This document shows, in pieces, positions 33,451-44,386 of a stretch of DNA of 64,000 bases. The position numbers and the translations under genes are program-made. Source of the DNA: Rheum nobile (Eukaryota > Streptophyta > Magnoliopsida > Caryophyllales > Polygonaceae); NCBI GenBank assembly GCA_027886185.1, contig WOAB01000476.1, positions 5,828,001-5,892,000 of the forward strand, written 5' to 3'. How positions within the stretch are numbered: position 1 is the stretch's first letter; each line of letters starts with the position of its first letter. The notes under the pieces are model-generated. The model worked only from the letters and a program-made list of their open reading frames with translations. It did no database searches and was not told the DNA's origin.

Positions 33451-35059
33451 GACGCATCAGCCAATCCATACCGAGAATAATGTCGTATGGAGCCATGGCT
33501 ATACAGATCAAATCTGCTTCAAACTTCTTACCCTGGATGGTAATCGGAAATTCTGACAGACGCTTGGTTCCAACCAAATGTTCACCATTAGGAAGATTCA
33601 CAATGAAATATTCACAAACCTCATTGCATACTAATCCTAACTTACTGACACAACTTTCTGAAATAAAAGAATGGGTAGCACCCGAATCAAATAACATACA
33701 TACTGAAGTAGAATGAAGGTATAGAGTACCTTGAGCAATTGGAGAATTAGGTCCATCAGCCTCACGCATCTTGTAAAGGCGTTGACCTTGACCTCTAGAA
33801 GCTGCTGGGGCTTTCCCCTTATTCTGTACAGACGTCTGCATCGAAGGACTAGGAGCTTCCACTGGTCTGAACTTAGGTCGATTATTCTGATTAACTGACC
33901 CTTGCTGCGACTCAACTCTTTCCTGCCTTTGCTGTGGACAGAAGTTCTGCAAATGTCCCACCTTTTCGCAGCCAAAACACGTCTTCTTCTCCTTCGGACA
34001 CTCATTACTCTTGTGTCCGTATGTACCATAGTTATAGCATTGGATCAGACTCTTGCCCTGACCCGATTGACGTGTAGACCCTCCATGAGTCATATTCGTT
34101 TTTGCTCTGCCAGGCTTGGCAAAATTAGATGGTGGCGCGGGACGCTTAAATCCACTCGCCTGAGGCTGGCCCTGCATTGACCTCTGGCGACTTCGTTTCT
34201 TTGTTGACTCCTCCAGAGTCACTTCCAACTTATAGGCAGCGTCCACGTACTGCTCCAAAGTAGAGCATCCATGACGTACCATCAACGGCTTAATATCTAG
34301 GTTCATCCACTCGTGGAAATACCAGATCTTTTGCTCTTCATTGGACACCTCCGACCTAGCATACTTTAGCAGGTGATTGAACTTGGCTGCAAGCTCAGTC
34401 ACTTTCAATCCATCTGTCTTTGGATATAGGAACTCCTTGTGTTTTTATTCCCTCATAGCTCGGGAGAAGAAACGATCAGTCATCTTGGCCTTGAACATTC
34501 CCTAGTTCAAACCTAGGTGATCAGCCAAACCTGTACCTTCCCACCATTCACTTGCCACTTCCTTCAGCTGAAGGGATGCAATGTGTACCTTCTCCGCTTC
34601 AGTGCACTCAACATTGCGGAATATTCGTTCCATGTGCGAGAACCAATGTGCCACCCTGACTGGCTCTCCTTTCCCATCATAGCAGTCGGGCCTCATAGAG
34701 CTTATGGCCTTTAGTGCTCGGCCATAGTCGCCTCTATTCCTGACCGCTTCCTCTTGGGGTAAATGGATATTAGGCTCCTCAAATCTAGGAACCGCTGGAG
34801 GAATTGGTACAGCTTGTGCCTGAGGCGCGTTTGGTCGCATAATATCGGTGAATGCTTGCATTACAATTCCCCGAATAGCTTCCACTGCTGCGACATCGAA
34901 TATCACTGGAGTGTTGACTTGATCTTGGTCACCGCCCCCTGGATTGTTGTTGGAAACAGACTCGTGTTCCTCCACAGGGTTCGCGACATTCCTCACGTTT
35001 GGTCTAGGGTCGTTGCTTGGCCCAGCACCAGCACGAATGGTATTCCTTGTGTTCACCAT
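33428..35059 (-). pseudogene. gag: Gag-protease of element A, two nonsense codons
   Basis: The N-terminal part starts MVNTRNTIRAGAG and runs to about 34502. Comparison with element B shows a Trp codon turned into TAG near 34501 and a second stop (GAATAA) near 34450, in the same frame. The rest (34408-33428) contains two knuckles; the first has lost its canonical Gly (CYNYGTYGHKSNEC, Tyr for the second Cys) and the second is CFGCEKVGHLQNFC. An aspartic protease follows with DSGATHSFISESC. Confidence 0.88.
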
Positions 35060-35631
35060 CTGTTTACCGATCAAATTCCAAGTATTTTATTACATTAATA
35101 TCATTCAATATACTTAACATAATAAAAATCAACTCAGAATAAATCAAACTTGGTAATTTTCACTGATAAGCTCAACTGAGCTAATACGTTTTACAAAAAG
35201 GATATCCCGAGCATCAAGACAAAATTGCCTAGAGACTTAGGTTCTTAACAAAACAACTGGAATACTACAAAGGGAACTGCTAATCAGTACTGGCCCAATC
35301 ATGGCGCCCAGAAACATTTCCTGTAATCGTCACTCCTCATACATGGCTTCTTCGAACGTGGTTTACCATCGGAGTCTGGTGAAAGACTCCTCACCCTGCT
35401 CGGTCCTGAAGAACATGGCTCATTCCTTGGTCTTTCCCTTCTTAGAGCATGCTCAACCGCTTCGTCCATCTGGCGGCGCTCTTCTGGGGAAATCATCTGA
35501 CTTAGGCGAAGTGCCTCTCGCGAGTCAGGACTCAACATTAGCCTTCTCTAAGCAGGAATAAGATGTGAGTTCTCAGATGCATTTCGTGGACCATTCCTTC
35601 TTCTAGGAAATACCACCTCGTAAAGCGTATC

Positions 35632-35865
35632 TCAATCGGCCGAAGTCAATGGCGAGTATTCTTGCTCATGCGGCAACTTCGGACTGGGATAGATAAACTC
35701 TATTCCCGGGTCCTCGCTGCCCACCAATAAGTGCTCTAAGCCATCAGACTCGTGGTCCTGTCCCTCGAGGTCCTCCTCGGGGTCCTCCTCTTCTTCCGGA
35801 TCCTCTTCCGGGTCTTCTTCAGGATCCTCTTCTTCTGGATCCTCCTCGGGAATAATCTCAATCAT
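35632..35865 (-). pseudogene. ORF0 of element A, acidic EDPEE-repeat protein upstream of gag
   Basis: Starting at MIEIIPEEDPEEE, the frame has seven or so E/D/P-rich units, then GLEHLLVGSEDPGIEFIYPS and a stop. Element C has the same protein (MIEMIFEEDPEEEDPEENP, then ERLLVGSKDPGVEFIYPSP). A further block at 35538-35299 (SPEERRQMDEAVEHALRRER) corresponds to the ETVERARW region of C. The 5' part of ORF0 was replaced by an inverted LTR fragment (35877-35937). Function unknown. Confidence 0.55.
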
Positions 35866-35876
35866 TAAGTCGTCGT

Positions 35877-35937
35877 TGTAATACCCCTCAGTTTAGTAAA
35901 GAGTATTTTGGTAAGTTTTCCAAACACTCTATTGTAT
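35877..35937 (+). repeat. Inverted copy of the element A LTR terminus inside its own leader
   Basis: TTGTAATACCCCTCAGTTTA and the ~40 bases after it read on the plus strand like the minus-strand start of the LTR at 38377 and 30229, with about two differences. It lies between ORF0 and the primer site, in opposite orientation to the element. Confidence 0.85.
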
Positions 35938-35949
35938 TGATACCAGATC

Positions 35950-38377
35950 TGTAACACCCGAAAATATATATCCTTGAAAGGTATTACCGCCAGTGACCTC
36001 GGATTTCACATCCGAAGCCACCCCAGGCTTAACCCGTTTATATAAATCATAAAATAACAGTTATAATACAAAATATCATAAACTTTTGATTAAAATCATT
36101 GTCTCGGCATTACATCCATAATCCGAAATACAACTGAAATACAGAGTAGTCTTGACATAAAATATGTTTAACACAGCGAAAGTCTTTAAAATAAAGGACA
36201 TAAGGGTCTTGATCTAAACGATCACCCGCCAAGGAATCTCAACCTGGTAAAACTCTTCAAAATTCTAACTGCCATCATTGTCGTTTCTAGCCTTCATCAG
36301 AACTGTAGTTTATCTAATGTGCCGTATGAGACGGATGACACCAGCCAACCATGCAAGGGAATATAACCGGTTGGTTAGTCTAATGAAAGACTATGCAAGG
36401 GAAAAACAGAAAGGTTCTAAGTAGTCGTATTAGGTTAGACTCATTGCTTCTCGAATAAAAGTCGATGACGATAGTCAACCACCATACTCCTACTGAAATA
36501 TACGAAAAGGCATGATCAAGAGAAAAGACTCTGAAAGAATGAGTCTTAAGGAAACATATGAAGAGAAGACTCCAACGAATTGAGTCTTATCGGAAAGTAT
36601 GACAAATGTCTGGGACATTATAATTACACACAAGCGTTTAAAACGACTTGATGTTTCGGTTCACGACCAACCTCACCGCATAATGCAAATTCAGATTGGA
36701 AAGAGAACTTTACTCTGATCAAAGTCTAGACGAGTTTTCCTAGTTGCACTATTTCCTAGCTGCACTACTCGCCAAATGGTATATTAATTATGTGCAAAAT
36801 GGCACTTATCTTGTTTAATTCCAAAACGAACATTCACGTTACAAGCTTTTAAGATCTCCTCACAAGAGATATCAGATCTCCTCACAAGAGATATCACGGG
36901 GAATAAATCCCAAATGGCTGCACCTGCTGTGTGCATGTACCCTGAGTAAGGGTATGGTCATGATCGGAAAAGTACTAGAGGAATAATCCTCCTAGCACCT
37001 AGTTATAAAGAAACCACTAAACCTCGCAAGGTACATAGTGTTCCTACGAATACTCGTGCTAACTAAACAGTTCAACACAGTAATAATTCACATCAAAGCC
37101 ACCGGGGCCAAACACAGATAAAACAACGTTGTTCTAGCAATATACAACCTATCGTAATATCCGTATTTATTCATATATATATATATATATATATCTATAA
37201 TAGCATTGTTCTAACAATATATAACCTATTATAATATCTCTTTTAAAATCACATACAGTTATCAAAACTGTTCCCAGACGAAAACAACAATTCATCCCAA
37301 ATTAATTAACAATTAAAAAATTGATAATCAATATAAATATGGAATGACAAGCAAGAGCGAACCGCCACTTGCCTTAGATTTAGACGAAGCTCAATGAAGC
37401 TCGAGATGACGGATTTTCGGGTCCGAAACGAGGAAGAACTTGGATTATGGTTTCCTACGGAACGACCCATAACGAAACCCTAAGTTAGATTCGACAATAA
37501 ATAGTACGAATCTAAAGAAAAACGAACGAAATCGAAGGAACAAAAGTCCCAAACGAGATCACAACGCCCAAGCCACCACCACACTCGCCCAGGCCTATCG
37601 CGGGTGCGGTGGCCTTGACCGCGGGTGCGGCGAGGCTACAGAGGCGAGAGGCCGATAGCGAAAACTCACCGGGGAAGACGATGGGGCTCGACTTGGGTTG
37701 GTTTCGACTTCCAAACTCCTTGTGTTACTAACCACCACCTTGAGGGCACCTCTTCCTCCTATGGCAACTCCGGCGACGACCTTGAAGAACTCCGGCGACG
37801 CTTGTAACTCCGGCGACAATGGCAGTGAAAGAAAGAGAGATTTGAGGGAGAAAGAGAGTGGAATGGACTCCTCCTCTTAGCCCCCTCCTTTTATAGGCCA
37901 TCAAGGAGCCAGAAGGAGTCCAGCTGGCCCCCTCTCCCACCGCCTCACCGGGGACAAGATCGGCAAGCAGCTCAGACGAGTTCGGCGGAGCAGAGAAGCC
38001 ATCATCACAGCGCGGGTGCGGTGGGTCTCACCGCGGGGTGCGGTGGCGACCAGTTCTTGACCGCGGGGTGCAGTGGGTATGACCGCAGGTGCGGTCAAGG
38101 CAAATTTTGTGCCTTTTGCCCATTTTTGACCTAGAAGCCCACTTTTGACCGGGAAGAATTACGGTATGGGTTTTAACCCCGGGTTAAATATATTCGTACC
38201 CGAACAATTATTCTAAACCCCAAAAATACGTCGAATGTATTTTATTCCACTCAAGGAATTATTACGGAGATCAAGTATTTAATAGAAAGTTTGAACTTCT
38301 CTGAAAATAATTCGACTACAATACGAGTGTTTGGAAAACTTACCAAAATACTCTTTACTAAAATGAGGGGTATTACA
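35950..38377 (-). repeat. 5' LTR of element A
   Basis: 2428 bp, matching the two halves of the 3' LTR. It contains the same promoter module and the conserved MVGWCHP-type upstream frame (start near 36350). Confidence 0.92.
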
Positions 38378-38765
38378 CTCACCACCAAGAGCATAAAGGC
38401 TGCGCCACCAACTCAAGGATGAAGGGCTCACTTGACTCACCACACGCCTAAACTTGATAAAGAAAACAAGATTTTGGTAGAAAACTCAGTTTTCTGAATA
38501 TGACCTCAAAGGGGTGCTTAATATCATTCAAATTTCCTGAAAATACAAAGATTAGGCCTCCATATATAGAGGAGCCTCAATATCAATGAGATTACACTTA
38601 ATTGCCTAGAAAATGCAAGATAATTCAAAATTATGCTCAGCCAACAACAAGAGCATTTAATTCATCAACCTTCCAAGGAAACTAGAAAAGATGAATAAAG
38701 TAAAAGTAGGAAATACACTCCCAAGGCTGCTAAGTGCATGCTTGTCTCTAATTCCCATGTCCTCA

Positions 38766-39634
38766 TCAATGCTTTAGCATATTAAGCCAAATAAGAACAG
38801 TACAACCAATCAGACCATTACCGAGCAAAGAGGCGGTTGTACATGCAAGTAAATTACGGAAGAATAATACTTCATGTTTAATATCTTGACTCGGCTCAGG
38901 TTTAGGCATGCTACTCAGTTCAACATCATTGGACTGATCAACTGAAATCCCATCCTTGGACACCACATAACCAAGGAAGACAATGCTTGATGAAAAGAAC
39001 TCACACTTCTCAAGTTTGGCATAAAGATGTTGCTTGCGCAAAATTGAGAATACTTGCTCAAGATTCTCCAAATGCTCCTTTTCATCCTTTGAATAGATAA
39101 GGATGTCATAAAAGTACACCACCACAAACTTTCCAATGAAATATCTAAGCACCTCATCCATTAGCCTCATGAAGGTACTTGGAGCATTCGATAATCCGAA
39201 TGGCATCACCATCCACTCATAGAGGCCTCCCTTAGTCTTGAAGGCTGTCTTCTACTCATCTCCATCTTGTATTCTGATTTGGTGGTAGCCACTCCTCAAA
39301 TCAACCTTGGAAAAGACTTGTGCACCATGGAGCTCGTCCAACATATCATCAAGTCTAGGAATGGGGTACCTATACATGACAGTAATGTTGTTGATAGCAC
39401 GGTTGTCCACATCCTCATAGTGCCATCCTTCTTAGGAACGAACAAGGCCGAAACTGAACAAGGACTCATGCTCTCTCGTACATAGCCTTTGATAATCAAC
39501 TCCTCAACTTGTCGTTGCAACTCCTTTGTTTCTTCCAGGCTACACCCATAGGCAACCTTGTTTGGAAACATAGCTCCCAGAATCAAGTCAATATGGTGCT
39601 CAATGCCTCGAATCAGAGGTAAACCTGTGGGCAA
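38766..39634 (-). pseudogene. pol: Reverse-transcriptase remnant of element F
   Basis: 39634-39296 has the RT N-terminus (LPLIRGIEHHIDLI, LFVPKKDGTMRM) and 39212-38766 the palm (VMPFGLSNAPSTFMRLM, FLGYVVSKDGISVD). The catalytic motif reads VVYFYDILIYS, with one catalytic Asp replaced by Tyr, so it is inactive. After GISVDQ the frame jumps to unrelated sequence, marking a deletion of the remaining pol. Confidence 0.85.
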
Positions 39635-39799
39635 ATCATTAGGAAAACATCTCTAAAACGAGTTAGTAGGGGCTGCACCATGGGGTTCAAGGTCATCTCC
39701 TCTTTGCTTATAGTTTGCTCAAGGATAAGCAAGATGAAAAAGGGTTTCCCACACTGAATTTTTCTCTTAACCCATGTTTCACTCAAGAATAGCTCTTTC

Positions 39800-41361
39800 T
39801 CACTTGTGTTTCCCTTCCTGGGCTGGATTTTGTGGATTGGTGGGGATAATGGGGGTAATGGTTATTTTCTTGTGATTGGTAATAAGGGAATATGTGCTAT
39901 GGCTACCATCATGTATAACTCCTCTATCAAACTGCCATGGTCTCTCCAATAACAAATGACAAGCATCCATTGGAATAACATCACATAAAATCTCTTCATG
40001 ATATATCTTGCCAATTGAAAAAGAGATAAGGGCATGTTTTGTTACCGAAACTTCATTCCCTTTGTTCAGCCATTGGATCTTGTAAAGATGAGGATGCTCC
40101 ACTGTGGGAAGTTCAAGTTTGCCAACCATCAAGGTTGAGGCCACATTAGTGCAACTCTCGCTGTCTATAATCATGTCACACACTTTGCCATTGATGGTGC
40201 AACGAGTGTGAAAGATATGCTCGCGTTGTTCCTTATTCTCCTTTGGTGATTCAATAGCATGACGAACCCTTTTGATCATCAAGGATTCACCATGATCAGC
40301 AGCTACCAAGGTCTCTTCCTCATCATCTCCTTGCTCTTCACAATTGTTATCAATCTCATGGTTGATCTCATCAACCTCTCTTATAGTCATGACTCTTTTG
40401 TTTGGACATTTAGCTTAAAAATGACCAAAACCATGACATTTGAAGCACTTCTTGCCATCAAACTTCTTAGGAACTTCTTTAGCAACTTCCTTGCCCTTGC
40501 TCTTCTCCTTCTCATATATTTGTGGCTGCTCAGAATTTGAAGAAAAACTTGCTCTAATGGGTTTTGAAAAAGTTTTAGAGAAGGATCTCTTACCCGAAAT
40601 ATGCTTTTCCACCTTAAGAGCAATTTTGACAACATCATCATATGTCTAATAGATCTATAAATCCACCTTTTCAGCAATGGTAGAGGTCATGCCACCAATG
40701 TATCTAACAATGGTTTGCTCAACTTCTTCATTCAGTCCCATGCGCAAATTGAGTTGTTCAAACTCTCGTGTGTACTCCACAATGTTGAGATTGGCTTGCT
40801 TCAAATGGGTAATTTGAAGGTACAACTCTTGCTTGTAAGTGGACGGAAGAAAACGCTTGTCCATGAGCTTTTGCAACTTAGCCCATGAGCGAATACTTCT
40901 CTTGCCTTCTTGCATTCTTTGGTGCTTCAAGTGCTCATACCAAAGAGATGCATACTTCTTGAGCTTAATGACAACCACCTTAAAGCTCTTCTCATCAGAA
41001 TATCCCTTAGCCTCAAAGACTCTCTTGATGGATTGCACCCATTTAAGATAATCTTCCGGGTTCAAGCTTCCATCAAACTCAGGGGGGGTTCAACCTTCAC
41101 ATCTTGAAAATCATCACATGCATGGTTTCTTCTCCCATGCCTCAGGCTGCTATGGTAAGAATCACTACTCTAGTCACTTCCTCTAGAAGTTTGGATTGCC
41201 TCCTCACAATCTCTTAGTGTCGGGGGCCTTCCTCTACCATTCCTATCCCTTAAAAGGGTGAGAATCTCTCCCATTTCCTACTAAAGTTCATTGATTTGAC
41301 GATCTCCCCACTCATTGTGAGCTTGTTCGAGAGTCAAATTTCTGGGAACCGGATCACCCAT
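39800..41361 (-). pseudogene. gag: Gag and protease remnant of element F
   Basis: A gag start MGDPVPRNLTLEQAHNEW lies at 41361, soon followed by stops. The capsid region reads WVQSIKRVFEAKGYSDEK and ASLWYEHLKHQRMQ. A single knuckle CFKCHGFGHFQAEC is near 40420. The protease block (40390-39800) has CDMIIDSESCTNVAS, where the catalytic DSG is altered to DSE, and DACHLLLERPWQFDR. Confidence 0.8.
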
Positions 41362-41553
41362 GGTTGTTTTTGTGTTAGAAAGGTTCTTTTGTGGACTGGA
41401 AATGTGTTTGGGTTAGGGTTCTTTGTGACCTGAAAGTTTGAGATGTATTTAGGATGAAGTAATGAAGAAAATCAAAGAAAACAAGCTGAAACGAACCTGA
41501 TGCTCTAATACCAATTTGATGCGAGATGTTCAACACTTCAGTACAAGGATAGA

Positions 41554-43919
41554 TGATATGAATATGGGTGGAATCATATTTCAAGAAGAGCAAAAACTTG
41601 AATCAAAGGAAGTGCTCGGATGTTGGAAGGTGACAAAACCGAAGAATATGTCCCTCCGACACCTCCTCAGTATTTTGGCTATATTGGGAGCTACGAATGT
41701 CCAATGGAGGTACATGAGTATTCATTGGAAAGCTAAGAGAATTATCTACAATTAGCATGTGAATGGAGTCCACGAAATCAGCCCAGAACAGCCCATAAAG
41801 CCCAGTCTCTTCCGACAATCCAACTCTTGCCAGAAATTGTCTCATCTAATTCAATGCCGAAGAAGACCAAGAAGCACCAACGTGAGGCCATAATATATAA
41901 ATGATATTGATCATTTAATAAGTGCATTTTATGCATGAAATGAAGGGGCTAATCTCTCTCCTCAATACAATGAATGGGCAGCAAACTCTTCCTCTCCCCA
42001 AGGAATCAAGACCGTCTATGTGAAGAGTTTCTAGTTTCTTTATTGTCTTCTATTTATAGCTTATGTTCTCTACCATTGTAGGCACGTCTAATATGAATTG
42101 AATCAAGCCTTAAACTGAGTGTTTTGTCAAGAGAATGTCTCCAATTCTTCTTGTTTGCTCGTGAGTAAGATCGAGTGTGCTCGTGCGTAATATCGAGCAT
42201 GGATAAGCTTCTTTGAGTGAGTCATATCTCTAATTTGTTTGTCCTTGTTCAAGACTTGAGTGGTGAGTCAAATCCACGATATCTTTGTCCACTTATCTCT
42301 TTCAATTTCTAGCAAAGAAACCCTTAAAAAAATGGATCCCAGATCCAACCAAAAAAAGCCCCGAAATCATCATTTTCAAGCACAAATCGTCTTTTTTGTC
42401 TTGTGATCGATTGAAGGCCGAAACTTCCTTGATACTGAGCAGACAATGATCCTATTTCTCATCATTTGGTGTCAGATCCATATTCAAGGAACTTCAAAAG
42501 GAATCATGTCAAGTCAAAGAGAGAACATGGTAAACGCCGTTGGTCAAATTCGACAAATGTTCCAAGAGGAAAGCGCAATGATTTTTCAAGAGCAAGAGTG
42601 CAAATTGTCTAAGATGAATGACCGCAAGAATAACTTTTGGAGGAATATTGAGAAGCAGTTGATCCAACTAATTGATGATTCAAAAGTTCAAGCCATTCAA
42701 GACGAGTCACCAAAGGGGGATACAACAAGGCTTGTCGAAGAACCTCTACAAATGGAGAAGACGCTCAATGGTGATGAAGCACCTATGGAAGAATCGTGTG
42801 TGAGTTACATGACCAAAGATGTTGAAGAGGATCCAGAACTGAAACAAGATGAGGCAAAGTGCCTTTTTCAACAACCACTTGTCAAAATCGTCACCATGGA
42901 GGGAAAGAAAGGTAGTTCATCTCTTGTAACTCTTGATGTGCACGTGGATTCAAGGACGAATCCTCTTAATGAAGGAGAGGATGATATGAATATGAGTGGA
43001 ATCATATTTCAAGAAGAGAAAAAACTTGAATCAAAGGAAGTGCTCGGATGTTGGAAGGTGACAAAACCAAAGAATATGTCCCTCCGACACCTCCTCAGTA
43101 TTTTGGCTATATTAGGAGCTACGAATGTCCAATGGAGGCACATGAGTAGTCATTTGAAAGCTAAGAGAATTATCTACAATTATCATGTGAATGACTTCCA
43201 CGAGATCATCCCATAACAGCCCATAAAATATAGATGATACTGATCATCTAATTCAATGCCGAAGAAGACCAAGGAGCACCAACATGAGGCCATCAAATAT
43301 AGATGATACTGATCATTTAATAAGTGCATTTTATGCATGAAATTAAGGGGCTAATCTATCTCCTCAATACAATGAATGGGCCGCAAACTCTTCCTCTCCC
43401 CAAGGAATCAAGACAAGGCTATGTGAAGAGTTTCTAGTTTCTTTATTGTCTTCTATTTATACCTTATGTTCTCTACCATTGTAGGCACGTCTAATATGAA
43501 TTGAATCAAGCCTTAAACTGAGTGTTTTGTCAAGAGAATGTCTCCAATTCTTCTTGTTTGCTCGTGAGTAAGATCGAGTGTGCTCGTGCGTATATTCGAT
43601 CATGGATAAGCTTATTTGAGTGAGTTATATCTCTAATTTGTTTGTCCTTGTTCAAGGCTTGAGTGGTGAGTCAAATCCATGGTATCCTTGTACACTTATC
43701 CCTTTCAATTTCCAGCAAATAAACCCTTAAAAAAACGGATCCGAGATCCAACCAAAAAAATCCCCGAAATCATCATTTTCAAGCACCGATCGTTTGTTGT
43801 CTTGTGATCGATTGAAGGACGAAACTTCCTTGATACTGAGCATACAACAATCCTATTTCTCATCATTTGGTATCAGAGCTGGGAGGAATCATATTTCAAG
43901 AAGAGAAAAAACTTGAATC
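41554..43919 (+). mobile_element. Element E: non-autonomous LTR element in a tandem LTR arrangement
   Basis: LTR1 is 41554-42464 and LTR2 42982-43865 (TGATATGAAT to CTCATCA). Both are followed by a primer site: TTTGGTGTCAGATCC (decayed, 42465) and TTTGGTATCAGAGC (43866-43879). After the second primer site only six bases precede a third LTR piece (43885-43919), which is cut off by element C. The internal region between LTR1 and LTR2 is only 517 bp. Confidence 0.8.
42506..43216 (+). CDS. Element E reading frame running from internal region into LTR2
   Basis: It starts MSSQRENMVNAVGQIRQMF and is charged and helical (EEPLQMEKTLNGDEAPMEES). It passes through VDSRTNPLNEGEDD, which overlaps the polypurine tract, and continues about 78 codons into LTR2 (stop at 43216). 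The SRTNP...GEDD tail is what many plant gypsy polyproteins end with, as I recall. The frame is therefore probably a deletion product joining a gag-like start to the pol tail. Translation is not shown. Confidence 0.5.
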   Translation: MSSQRENMVNAVGQIRQMFQEESAMIFQEQECKLSKMNDRKNNFWRNIEKQLIQLIDDSKVQAIQDESPKGDTTRLVEEPLQMEKTLNGDEAPMEESCVSYMTKDVEEDPELKQDEAKCLFQQPLVKIVTMEGKKGSSSLVTLDVHVDSRTNPLNEGEDDMNMSGIIFQEEKKLESKEVLGCWKVTKPKNMSLRHLLSILAILGATNVQWRHMSSHLKAKRIIYNYHVNDFHEIIP

Positions 43920-44386
43920 TGTAACACCCCCAAATCTCAATCCATTTGGAAATGTATTACCACCAGTGACCTCGGTTTCCACACCGAAGCCACCCCAGGC
44001 TTTACCGGTTTAAACACAATTCATAAACAACGGTTAAGATATAAACATCAAAACCTTTAATTAAAACATATGTCTGGGGATTACATCCCAATCCCCATAG
44101 GACAAAACAGAATATTTAGCGGAAGTCTTTATAAATATAAATACATGGGTCTTGATCATAAAGATCACCCGCCAAGGATCGCAACCTGATAAATCCATTA
44201 AAACACTGTTTGCTTTTATAGTCATTCTAGCCTTTGTTTCTCGGATTCCTATATGATGTGCCGAATCGAACGGATGACACCAACCAACCATGCAGAGAAC
44301 AATTACGGTTGGTTAGTCTAATGAAAGACTATGCAAGGGTACAAAGCAGAGTGGTTCAAAGTAGTCGTATTAGGTTAGACTCATCG

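Larger units (their letters stand above)
20828..38377 (-). mobile_element. Element A: Tekay/Del-type Ty3/gypsy chromovirus, inactivated, with element B nested in its 3' LTR
   Basis: Both ends carry the 5-bp duplication CTCAC (20823-20827, 38378-38382). The 3' LTR is 20828-21966 plus 28949-30229, interrupted by element B. The 5' LTR is 35950-38377 (2428 bp). LTRs run TGTAATACCCCTC to GGGTGTTACA on the coding strand. The primer site begins TGGTATCA (35937-35944). The internal part (30230-35949) holds an ORF0 remnant, gag, protease, RT, RNase H, integrase and chromodomain, with several stop codons. The element's own length is about 10.6 kb. Confidence 0.92.
38378..41553 (-). mobile_element. Element F: degenerate Ty3/gypsy element, host of element A
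   Basis: From right to left on the minus strand: a 37-bp LTR stub (41517-41553), primer site TGGTATTAGAGC (41502-41513, one mismatch), gag, protease, RT, then a directly attached LTR (about 38760 leftward, continuing at 20827-20811 beyond element A) with a TATA-like CTCTATATATGGAGG. That LTR is itself followed by a primer-like TTGGTACTCA (20801-20810). RNase H and integrase are missing. Probably a chromovirus from another clade than A, B, C and G; clade not certain. Confidence 0.7.
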
